In this document: positions 15,001 through 27,000 of the stretch, piece after piece
Numbering within the stretch: the first letter of the stretch is position 1
Layout of the letters: each line of letters begins with the position of its first letter
Assembly: GCA_012845835.1 (NCBI GenBank)
Contig: JABAKD010000014.1
Span: 1-64,000 of the forward strand
Source: Undaria pinnatifida
Lineage: Eukaryota > Sar > Phaeophyceae > Laminariales > Alariaceae
Length of the DNA: 64,000 bases
Direction: 5' to 3'
Made by a program: the position numbers and the translations under genes
The notes under the pieces: model-generated
Databases searched by the model: none
Seen by the model: the letters and a program-made list of their open reading frames with translations, nothing else
Told to the model about the DNA's origin: nothing

Positions 15001-18000
15001 ACTGCCACGTTATGTTTTATAGCTCCATAGCTACATCTGCTGCGTCAGAGGGGGCGGTGGCACCATGCTCTGTGAGCCTCCGTTGTCTTAAGGAGGTGTA
15101 TCGTCTAAGACCAAGGGTACAGTATGGGGGAGTGGCCTGGTTTTTACTCGAGAGTTTAGGTCTGTTGAGCGCGCTCGCCAATCAGTACCCTACCCCCAAA
15201 AGCACCCCATCACTGTTGTTTGTTCGGCTCAGCGAAACGAGAAACTCTTGTCGGTATTTTGGCTCAGCGAAACGATAAAATCTATGGTAGTGAAGTGCGC
15301 GTCTCGCGGAACCAAAACTTTCACAAGTAAGTGACTTGGTGCGCGAGCGGGTAAAGGTGCACCATTGTATTCTTGGCTTTACATCCTCATCCAAAACAGA
15401 TTTAGAGAAAAAGGGGACAGTAAGCCAACCAACAGCTCCATAGCCTAGATGTAATAACAAAATCATATATAAAAGCAAGGGCAACGCTGCGACGATGTGG
15501 CTTAACACCTGTAGAGCCCCATAATACCTTCCATACTAATTCCAAGTATTTTGGGGGCAACGGTGTTAAGGAGTGCGCTGGCCTTCACAGCAAAAAATGA
15601 ACTACAAGCGCTACCTATATTGCAGTACGCGTCCATAGTGGCCTATACATACACAATAGTGCAGAAAGGCCCAAACCTGGACAGATAATGTGCAACCCGA
15701 TACAGAATGCCATGATCAGGGCGTGAGCCATTATCTCACGCAAATATTGAGGATAACGATAGTTTAAGCCGATGAAAACTCCCGTGGCGACACATGGAAC
15801 CGTGTAAAAGGGGCACTACTGATTCTGCAGACTCTTTACTTAAGTAGGTCCAAACTCCAACTACCCAAAAAACGGTTTAGCGATAAGGAAAAAGCGCTAA
15901 CCAAATTCAACAATCTCACGACCTAGGTGTGAAAAAGAAATAAATTGAAAACGCTAGGTAGGGACATTCCTACGATTCCGGGATAGGGAGGCCCAACATT
16001 TCGACGGACACAAACCAGCACTACCCCCAGCACTACCCCCAGCACTCACTTGCACTACCCCCAGCACTCACTTGCACTACCCCCAGCACTCACTTGCACT
16101 ACCCCTACAGTAGCCATTTAGCCATCTAGCCATCTAGCCTATCACGAACGATCACAAAACTTTAGAACGAATACCAAGAAATGATGTCAAGTATGACGGA
16201 CGTGCAGAAACAAAGAGGAAGTGGAGCCCCGTCATTGACAATATGTATATATATATATATATACTGTGTATGTACCTGGAATATATTTTTTGACGGAAAA
16301 TGTTATTTCTATCGTAGCGCGCGGTTATTGACATATTGACACTAGAAGAGTCAGTTTTGTTTGACTCACCACCCAACCGCCTTCCGTGCGCACGTGTATG
16401 CTGAACTCGTTGTGCCGCTCGTCGCCCTTGTGGAATGCTGCCGTCCAAAACATGCAAAACATCAGGCATGGGGGCTGTCAAGAATACTATCGAGAACAAT
16501 ATTAAGGAGGAATAGGCGGCGCTAAAAAATGGTTCCGTTGTATCGTGTGGCAATCGAGGTGTAGGTCCATGAACAAGGTGTGTAGGGCGGTGCGAGGAAT
16601 TGCACATGCGTACAAAGTAGGTCGTTATCCTAGGGTTAGTTTTGCAGCTAAGCCATGGGAGTTTCATCGGGTTGTGCTCTCTCACTTTCCTGAGATTTTT
16701 CGTTAGTCTGAGATGATGCGATAGGAAAACCTCCTCCAGTAAGGAGATAGGAAAGCCTCCTCCAGTGATGATAGGAAATGCTCTTCCAAGAAGGAGATAG
16801 GAAAACCTCCTCCAGTAGTAACGAGATATGAAAACCTCCTCCAGCAATGATAGGAAAGCTTCATCCAGTAACGAGATAGGAAAGCCTTCTCCAGTAATGA
16901 GATAGGAAACCCTGCTCCAGTAAGGAGCCCCAAACACGCTCGGGCCTACCTCTACCGTGGCATTGGTCAGGCGTTCGTCAATCGTTCGTCAATTGTTCGT
17001 CAATGCTCAGGACCTACCTGTATGGTGGCACATCCGTCAATCATAAATTAGCAAACACTGTTAGGGCATATGGGCCCCGGTTTGGTTATGAATAGGTTAG
17101 GAATCATCCAACGGAAGCGGTGAAGAGTATTCTAAGAATTTTCTGAGCCCCTAACATTAGGAGCTCAATACCAACATCATCACCCGAGACATGACGTCGA
17201 AGGCATTCTTTCGCGCAACCCAACCAGCAATATTTGTATGTGCTAGTAGTAGTAGTAGCAACAGCAGCAGCAGTAGGAGTAGTGCTAGTGCTAGTTCTAA
17301 CACAAACATTCCCGTAAAATGATCGTGCTAACCGATAGCAGCACACCTGAGAAGGTCAACCGCTTAAACAAGGTAACAACGTAACAAGGTAACGAGGTAA
17401 GAACGTAACAAGGTAACAACGTAACAATGCAACCACGTAACAATGTAACAAGGTAACAACGTAGCAAGATAACAAGGTAACACGGTAACACGGTAACAAG
17501 GTAACAAGGTAACAATGTAAAAAAGTAAAAACGTAAAAAGTAGCTGGTAACAATGTACAAGTAACAAGGTAACAAGGTAACAAGGTCGGAAACGTTTGGC
17601 CCGAACACTGCGACCCCTGCCAAATGTTCTCACCGAGTTGGATCTGCTTTAGGTATGTGTAGGTGTTCAAGTCGAACTGGGCGTCGCAGACATCGCTGAA
17701 CCTGTGCTCGACACTTGGCGAGCAAGACCACCGAGAGTCTTCCGAGTCGATTCCATCCTGTAACGTGCCAATTGGCGGTAGAAGAGCCATCGAGTTGGAT
17801 GTGGGCCGACCCCTTCCACAAGACAGATACATGTAGTGCATCTATACGTGGTATATCGTCTACTCCAAGTATGAGGTCCATGGACAGCGTGTCGCTGAAC
17901 AATCCCTAGCATCTTGTGCTGGGTCTAGTGCCGCGTTGGAAGGTTAAAAAACTCTTTTCTGTACCAGATACATCAGACACCCCCGCAAGTTATCTCCATG

Positions 18001-21000
18001 ATACGCGAGTATGACGCCATGTGACAACAGGCATTATAACGATATTAGCGGCTACGGGTCATGCACGCCAATATCTCCAAACGACAATAGCTACAATGGG
18101 GGGGGTGACACATGCTATGCCTGAGGAGCACCATTTCTTGTCTTGCGCGCCTCCCTCGAGGAGCTCTACGAATACCAACCACAGCAAAACAAAGAGTTCC
18201 GATAAAAGCGATTTCACACGCCTGCTACACGATAGAGGTGCACCCACCATTGTGGTTTTGGAGGTTCCTCATTTTCGGAGCTTAAGACACATCCGTCCCA
18301 ACCCAGACACTGATTTTGATATATGTGAAACCGATGTTAACATGATGCCGGATGAAACATCTCATACATGGCCTAGCTATGTAGCGAGAATCATTCACAA
18401 AACAAAATGCCGTATTTAATTTTTTTTTTTGCCGACGATTGTGGATCAAGGAGCCTCGCCATTTCATAGGAAAACAGAAGAGCCAAAAAGTAGTATACCT
18501 GTATCGTAGCACGGTTCAAACACGATAGAGCCATCCATCCATGGCCTATCTATGTGTGCAAAACATTAATAACGCAAATGACCCAGGCTACGGTAGGGGG
18601 TCCCTTTTTGGGCCTTTTATTTCAGTGGCTAGGGAGCATTCGCGCGAGTAACCCCTTTGTTCCTATGCGATCTTACGTTTTCTTCATGTTTTACATTGAC
18701 AAAATTAATCCGCAATGCAAAGGTGATCTAAGCTGCGCCAAAACAAGTGCCTAAACCATCTTCATCCGTGGGGTACAGAGCCACTCGTGCGACTGGCTCA
18801 AACTCATCGGTGAAAATGGGGGTACCCCCCCTACCGTAGCCTTGGTCAAATCAGGAACGGCATTCCCACGATTTTCGGTCGAGGAGCCTCATCATCCAGA
18901 ACAGTCTTGGCTTTTCATATTCAGCATTCTGGACATGGCCTTACGTAGTTCTGGCCCCATTCCTAACAAAGTAGAATATACTACGACATCGTGGCATTTG
19001 TAGATTGCCTTTGTGTCACGTTATTCCAACATAAACCAACTGGTTTTCTGTCGCGAGAATCGTGAGAGGTCAACTTTGACCGAACGCTTAACATCCCGTA
19101 TCACTTGTGTCACGATCATAGCCTACACCAACGTCACGATGAAGCATAATGTCACGTTTAGCGTCGCCATTGGCAGCGTACGTTTCCTCCTTCGAAAATT
19201 TAGCCTCAATGTCTCTGTCATACCTTGATGTTGTACACCCTGCATCCTTCGAAATGGCCAGCACTGCAGCCGCCCTCGCTTGCGGGCCTCGGGTCGTACT
19301 GAACACCGGTGTTCGTTCCGTCGTCGGCTCCCAGGGGGAGCCGGCCCATGGGCACCCAAGAACTGTCGGCGGTGGTGGGGTAGCTGGGAGCGTCTTCATT
19401 AACACGAATATCCACCTGGTAATAATGCAACATGCACAAAACATTGGTCAGTCGAAGTACGTACATAATATCAATGAAACCAGTGGAACCGTTGCTCCTT
19501 GTCCGTCGTCCTCCCCTGCAGGAGAGCGGCGGTCAATGACCATCGAATCACTGTCCGCGCAGGAGGGGTGCCTGGGAACGTCTTCAAATCGACGGAATAT
19601 CGACCTGGTAGCTGTGAGGTGTCATGCTTGCAGTAAATGGCGAGATCGGGGAACCGGTGGTTGAATGACGTCACAAGCAAGGGTTGGTTCAGTTCAATGC
19701 AAGGACAACCCGATGCCGCTTTGTTGAACTTAGGCCATGGGCTTGTTTGTCTACGGTTCTATTTTGCCTTTATCCAAGGTACCTGCGCCTCGGAGAAGCA
19801 GATAGCTCCCTAACTTGATCCTTTCAGATCCCTAAAACGCCTCCCTATACTAATTCCAAGTATTTCCCCAAAAACGGGTTTTCAGTGGTACAAGCGTTAA
19901 GTGGCCACGTTCAGGGACACATAGGTACTACCTCTGAAAAAGCAGTATATTTTAATTATTACTTATTAGTAGGTGTGTGTCAACGGTGTGGGGTAGTCAC
20001 CTTTCTTCCTTCCTTCCTTCCTTCCTCTTGGGGAGCTCCACCATTCGAAAAATGCCATTTAAAACTGAATATAAATTCATACCCCGGGCGCTATCTTAAT
20101 GCACGTCGAGAAAGAAAGGGCAATTGTCGGCAGTTACGTACGACGAAAAGGCACTATTCTGGACACACCTCACTGATGGAAAATTCGCCACCGCTTCCCG
20201 GCACGCCCTCGATTTTCACGTACCGCGCCAACTGGTACACTCCACCGAATGTTTGGAGGCCCTCCACCGAGGCGTCTCGCTGGCCGGCTGTCACTCCGGA
20301 AAGCACTTCTTCAAATATGCCGTTGGCGCCCGCCGTGTAGAGGTTGAACGTCGCCCCCTCCGTTGAGGATTCCTCCACGAAAGCTGGTAGACGTCGCGAT
20401 AGCAATTGTTTTCCGGCATTATTAACGGGGCAACATCGTCAGCGACAACGCATGCACCGGGATGGGCACGAGAGGGTGACAATAACGGGCTCTGCCGTGC
20501 AAGGAATGTCTATTGTGTTTATTATATATACTAAGTATGTTCCAGTCCGGCAATAAGTCTATCCTCGATATGAACGCAATATATACAAACTAGATAGGAA
20601 ATGAGGTCATGCGGTAGCAACTGCTGTCATGACCGAAATGGCCGTTTCGAATCTTGTAACCTTCCAGATAGATCAAAAGACGGAAACATCTCCATCTTGG
20701 TTAACCTGGGGCCGTTTTTCTATCATCCCATCCCTAACACACCTCGTAGTTTCGCACGTTTTCCTGGGACGTGTTATTATAATCGACCTCACTTTAATTG
20801 TTGAACTAGTACAGTATCTACTACTCCGGAGTACATGAAACGAACCGGGAACACAAAAGCAACACGTGTTACCTTCGTCGGTGCGACATCCGAGACAAGG
20901 AGAACGTGCTAACCTGCGCCCTCTTCTGGTCGACAACAAGCTAGATTTTGCACACCTTACCTGCAGGACGGATCCAAGTTGAACAGTGGAACTAAAGGCT

Positions 21001-24000
21001 ACGTTCACTGTACGGGATCGGGGTCACCGCGAGGGACTTAGTTACCCGCCGCCCAGTGTCACTCCCGAAATTGTAGCTACTCAGTTTTGTTTCGGTCATA
21101 AGCGTCAGTGTCGCCCTGTAGGTGCTTCCTACGCGGCGCCAACACAAGCCAGTTACTGCAGCGAAAATCGGGGCACACTCTGTATATGTATGAAAGTTCA
21201 TATGTGCGATATAACCGACTTTAATTGACACGCAATATATTTATATAAAAATTTAAATACACTCCAGATGTGAGATCGAATAGTTTGTCGAAACTCATCT
21301 TTGCAAGCTGTGTGTGATACTCCGATCGCGCGTATTACGAGTTGTGTGTCCTCATTAAGGATATAGGTCGTCGACTCCCCTTACAACCACAGCAGTGTAG
21401 CTACCAGGGTCAACAGGGTGGTGTTAGTCAGTCTGTGCGCGGAAGCTATAAAACCCGTTTCTGAGGGGGACAAAATCTGACAGCTGTGGAGGGAAATGAA
21501 TCCGTTTATCAAGTGAATCCTGCAAGTCGAATAACCGGTGAGGGGGGGGCGAAGGTTTGACGGACGTCGGGGCCTCGTTTTGATCAAAAACGAGCAGGGT
21601 TGGAAGGGGGTGGGGAAGGGGGGGGGAGGGGCGGACGGGCGGGCAATATGTGCGTGTAAGCTATAAATCCTCAAAGGGGACAAACCTGACGATTGTAGCA
21701 AGAAGGACTGATTCTACGATAGCCCCCTCCCAAAACCGGCGATTTTCTTTAACGCACGTTTCATGGCTGCTCGACACGAGGAAGGATGCTACGCAAAAAA
21801 TATCTGAAAATATTTCTTTTGTTTGCAGAGGAATATCGAACGATGACGTTGGTGTGATAAGGGGCGCGGTATTTCCGGAGATACGGCCGACATCTGGTTT
21901 CAAAACCGGCGATTTCGTTTAAGAAAAGTTGGGGGGGCTAACGCAGAACGACTCGAAGACATCCCTTTATATCATCTGGCTTGTAATGTTTACTATTCTC
22001 GAAGGTTTGATGTTAGATGCAGTATGCAACCCAGTGTTTAAGTGTAGTAAATAACGTGTTAAATCTTCATATTTTTTGTTGTACATGGATCGAAAGCTAG
22101 AATATTTTATAGAATATTTGTAGTTACCATTATTTTCTGACATCGCTAATTATAAGAAAGAGATACGTATTGCCAAATACAACAGGCGAGGTGATTTGGT
22201 CATGCACTGTTTGTCATCACCATCATACAGTTACCATTATTTTCTGACATCGCTAATAATACGAAAGAGATACGTATTGCCAAATACAACATGCGAGGTG
22301 ATGTATGTGACCATGCACTGTCTCCGCCATTGAGCACTACTATGTGATGTGTGAAAATACGCGGAAGTGCGGTGAGCCTATATTTTTCCATCCGTCCGCC
22401 TTAGGACAACAAGAAAGGTGAAACAACGAATAAAATGACTAGACTATGTATAATGCTATGTATAACACTGTGTATAATACTATGTATAATATTGTGTATA
22501 ATACTATGTATAATAATATGCATATTATTATACATGTATGTGTATAACACGACGTACAGCAATAATATGCATTCCTACTCACAAGGTATAATTGTATGTA
22601 TAATGGTAATGTGTGTTGCGCGTGCTACGACAGAGGTAGCAGTTTTTTTCAAGTAAGTGAGCTTTCGACTGATTCTACGATAGCCCCCCCAAAAACCAGC
22701 GATTTTCTTCGACGGACGGTTCATGGTTGCTCGGCAGAAGGAAGGATACTACTGAAAGAAAAGTATCCATACAATTTCTTGTGTGCAAAGGTCTATCGAT
22801 CGATGACGTCGGGGTGTCGAGGGACACCGTATTTGAGGAGATACGACCGGGAGCTGGTTTTGAAACCGGCGATTTCGTCAAAGAAAAGTTAGGGGGGGCT
22901 ACCGTAGTAAGACTCTTTCTTGACCCTAAATAGTCGGAAATAGGCCGCTCTTTGTGCTTTTGCATGATTCTCGCTGTGTGCCTAGATCATGGTTTATTTA
23001 TGTCCAAGTTGGGTACTGTATTTCGGAGCGCTCTTAATCTCCCAAGATGAGAAACCTCAGAAAAAAAGTGGTGCAGACTAATTCTACGATTTGCCTCCCC
23101 AAAGCCAGAGATTTTCTTTAACGAACGTTTCATCATGCGGCTGCTCGATGTAAGGAAGGATACAATTGAAAACAGTTTATTAATATATTTTCTAGTGCGC
23201 AAAGGTGCAAAGGCCTATCGATCGATGACGTCGGGGTGTCGAGGGACACCTCACCATTTCAGGAGGTACGACAGGGAGCTGGCTTTGAACCCGGCGATTT
23301 CGATAAATAGAAGTTGGGGCGGCTAACGTAGTAAGACTCTGCACCTCTATCGTAGAACGCGCCGTCGTAAAATACTAGAAGACCGTGGGCTTGGATAGTA
23401 TGAGGGCAGCTCCTTCATCAGCTTCTCTCCCTAAATACTCCCGCCTTATCCAATTGCACTCTCGTTATTCATAGTCTCATCGGTTGGCGTACACATCAAG
23501 ACTTACCAATGCGGATCTGTTGCATGGACTGAACTTGCAGCAGGTCGTAGGTTATTTCGCACACGTCTCCGTCGGAGCAAGACCATGAAGACGTCGCGCT
23601 CGTGCTCCCGTCCTTTCCGAACAAGAGTATTGTAAAACAGTAGGACATCAAGAGCGAGCGAGAGCCTTTTAGCCCGACACCTGGATTCCACGTGTTGGAG
23701 GACGAATTTCTTGGGGAGTGGGTTTAGTATGTGCTGAAAAAAATCTCAATGAGACGATAGCGCGCCTGAATACGGAAGTTGTGATAGAATCGAAGGATGT
23801 GCCCCCAGCAAAACGACCAGCCAATTAAGAGCGTGCCATCCACCTGGCTGTCCCCGATTTCGTATATAGTTCAATAGAAGAGCAATTCGTTTGAAATCGA
23901 ACTGAAAATACTACCCGCTTGCTGGTTCCACTCAACGTATACGTCACCGACAATACGCGTGTAGACGTTTTAGCGAGGTCGCGAACGCTCGATCACAGGG

Positions 24001-27000
24001 TACTGTACCTGAGGTAGCTTATTTCCGCGGGCGTCCTCCAATTGTTTAGAGCACTTCAGGCAGTGAAGTTCATCGCAACAAATAATGTGTGATGTCCTGA
24101 CAATCGCATGATACAGTATTACACGTAAACTCAAACTTTGTGTTGAAGTTGAAGTTGTGTTGGCCTTTCGGCTAGCCATGGTGGACGCATCTCAGTAATT
24201 ATTGCAGATTTTACGCTCCCTCTCCATTGAACCATACACGACGGCACTTGAAGAGTAAGGGTGTCCCAGGGAAAACACGAGAGGGTGGTACACGATCCAC
24301 GACAACATGTTTTACCGACAGAATCATTGCCGCAGTATTCTTGTTTTGTCATTTTCAACGTTTCTTGACAGCGGATTAAGTCCTTACGCCAGCCAACGCG
24401 TAAGACTGGCAGATTGATGCATTGGGATCTTCGGTCGGGCAACGCGTCAGCGCAACGCGTGGTCCATGTCGCATTTAAACACTCGTACATCACACTTTCG
24501 ACAACCGACACCAAAACCCTCAACATTATTGGAGATCGTCCATAGACGTCCCGGGGGTGGCGTGCGCGGTTCACCACAACTCACAAGCGTGTCATCGGCA
24601 GACTCGTCGTTGACCGTGGCCGACGCCGTAACGCTGACGCGCTCGGACGCGGAAATGCCGGTGACGGGCACGTCGTCGACTTCCACGTAGATCTCGACCT
24701 GCGACAAAAGAACAAACAACGACAACGATTGCAGTTCGCGGTCTTAATGGACGCGTCAATGCGTTGCCTTCACGTTATACCGCTGTCCCTGCCCAACAAC
24801 ATCAGTAGTCGCTAGTGTCCGTGCTGATTCTTCGTCCTTGGAAGATGTTAACCGAAAAGCGACCAACAAGGTGCATAGATAGCTCTAGGAGCTAGGGTAC
24901 AGGGGTCATATCTGAGGTACCAGGTATCACTTTGTGGTGAAGACATACGCTACAAGGTAGATGTGCAAAATATATTTATTAGTATATATATATTTTTTAT
25001 AATATATACTTCGAAGTATATACTTTGCTGAGACCCCTCGCTCCAAGGTGACCTACAAAAGTACTCAACACCTGACGTCAAGAAATTGAAAGTGCTGTTC
25101 GTTACGAATAGTCCCATGCATGGCCTAGGCGTGCACAAACATCACATAATTCATCGCAAAAGCAGAATGCCATTCTGACGATCAAGTGCTAGCTACGGAG
25201 CGCCGCCACTTCAAAATAGTCTGGCCAAACTATATTTTACCTCTGCCGCAGCTTCCGTCACAGTCTGAGGTCGGAGGCACTGTCACGAGTTACTTCCTAC
25301 CAACTTTCGCGTTGCATGCACCAACCCTCCAAGTGTTTAATAGGCTGCACCGGCAAGCCGTTTATTGAAGCCCGCGTTCCAGTGGGGTTCCGAAAACGCG
25401 TGCGCCGATAGAGGTGCATCATCACCATCATCACCATCATCACCACCGTTTTTCTGAAGGTTTTCTCTTTCTGAGGAGCTGTGTGCTGTTTAATGAGTGC
25501 CTCATCCGCATTAAAAAAAAACAGCACTTTTTTGCAAACAACAGTAAGGGCAGCCCGGTGAACAAAGCTATGGCCTAGGTATCCCTAAACAAGCTTAATA
25601 CTGATATACGTCCCAATCATTGTCAATTAGGGCGCCCGTCTTTCAGGGAAAAAATTGCCGAAACAGTTACAACTCTATCGTAGCATACGCTTGAGTTAGT
25701 TGCGCGAGCAGACAAACGTCGGTTGAGAAATTGGGAGTAGGTTTATCGATAACAGTAGTAACGGATATACGTCCAGTTAATAGAGGTTTCTCGCATGCGA
25801 TCACATGGCCCTTTTCATCTTCGACGCAAGTCTCCGTGTTCCACACAAGAGCAGCAACAGGCTCGAGCTACGCCACTGCTCTATAACACAGGAGTGGTAG
25901 ATGCGCCTCCAGTCATAGTGTAAAATCACGGTACTGCTGCACGCGAGCAAGGGGGCGTGGCATGCAAGTAGCTGCGTAGATGGACTCAAAGCAGTGGGTG
26001 TGAGTGCAGCGCATTCTATGCTGCGCCAATTAGGTGAGTTCGTGAGTGTGTCGATGCAACGCGTGTTACGACAGAGGAAGAATGTTTAGTCTAGACTGAA
26101 ACGTTTTCTGAATGGCGGGGCTCTTAACCTATTACTACTGTTTTAATACTGTTTTTAAAAAATCGTCGGAATGGCACTATCTTTCAACATTGTTCTTTGT
26201 ATGTCCAGGGCATGGGATTGCTCATCGGGCAGCACTTTTCTTGCATTCATCAAGAATCAGTTTTAGGAAAACGTATAGACCTCCTCAAGAAACAGCCTAA
26301 GAAAAAGGGCAGATGCGCCCTCTTCGTAGCATGCGTCATGCAACGCCTTCAAAAAAGTATATTCGTATATGCCTGCTGTCGTACCTCTTCGCGCTTGGAA
26401 CAACGAACCACGCAAACCAGAATGCCATTAGTACTGCCAGCCGCGTAACGCTTGGCGGACTTCTACAACCTTCAATAGTCGCACATCATGCAACACAACA
26501 ATAACGTGCATTAGAGTATCACTCGGACAAGACCGAACTCACTTCTGTGATTGCCATGTAGCTGCCCTCGTCCATGACCGCCACCAGCTCCATCTCATCG
26601 GCGGTGTACCCGGATATACCCTGAATCTCTTGCAGCCCTGTCTCGCCTGTGACTCCCGTCCATGACTCAACGACGATATCATTTTCCACCACCACCTGTA
26701 GGGTGGTTTCACTGCCTTCCGCGAACGCTGCACCAAACAAAGATGTTGAGCGGGGGCGGGGCAGGGGTTCGAGAGGGGGGGTGGTAAAGTGGCATTCTCA
26801 ACGTAAATCGCCAAGGCCGTCATCGGCATCTGGCTAGTATAACCAGAGTTCAGGCTCTAGTTATTGCTGTTGCTGTTCTCACATTAACTCGCATAATCAA
26901 GTCCGTGGTCACAGGACAGGTTCTGAAGACAGTCACTCTGGAGCTGAGGAACACGCCAGGGAAAAAAAAGAAAAACACAGGTGGTACACGCATATATCAC

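Larger units (their letters stand above)
22618..23362. mobile_element. MITE family B, copy 5, with two family A MITEs nested inside
   Basis: Left end GCGTGCTACGACAGAGGTAG at 22619 and right end CACCTCTATCGTAGAACGCG near 23360. The body is interrupted by family A copies at 22667-22915 and 23076-23339, each with its own 4-bp target duplication. Without them the element is about 230 bp, the usual size for family B. Insertion order is B first, then A twice. Confidence 0.8.

Noticed and set aside
16152..16937. 261-codon minus-strand frame
   Set aside because: Its first third is the 30-bp minisatellite, it crosses exon 9 in another frame and ends in an AT run.
20890..21000. Two exon-like minus blocks (near 20,931-20,891 and 21,008-20,962) with AG/GT borders
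   Set aside because: Their lengths (41 and 47 bp) and phases do not fit the phase-1 junction between exons 5 and 6, which join directly.
23900..23970. Minus-strand stretch reading DVYVEWNQQAG, similar to the start of exon 4
   Set aside because: Too short and without a clean acceptor; could be another decayed exon copy but the match is weak.
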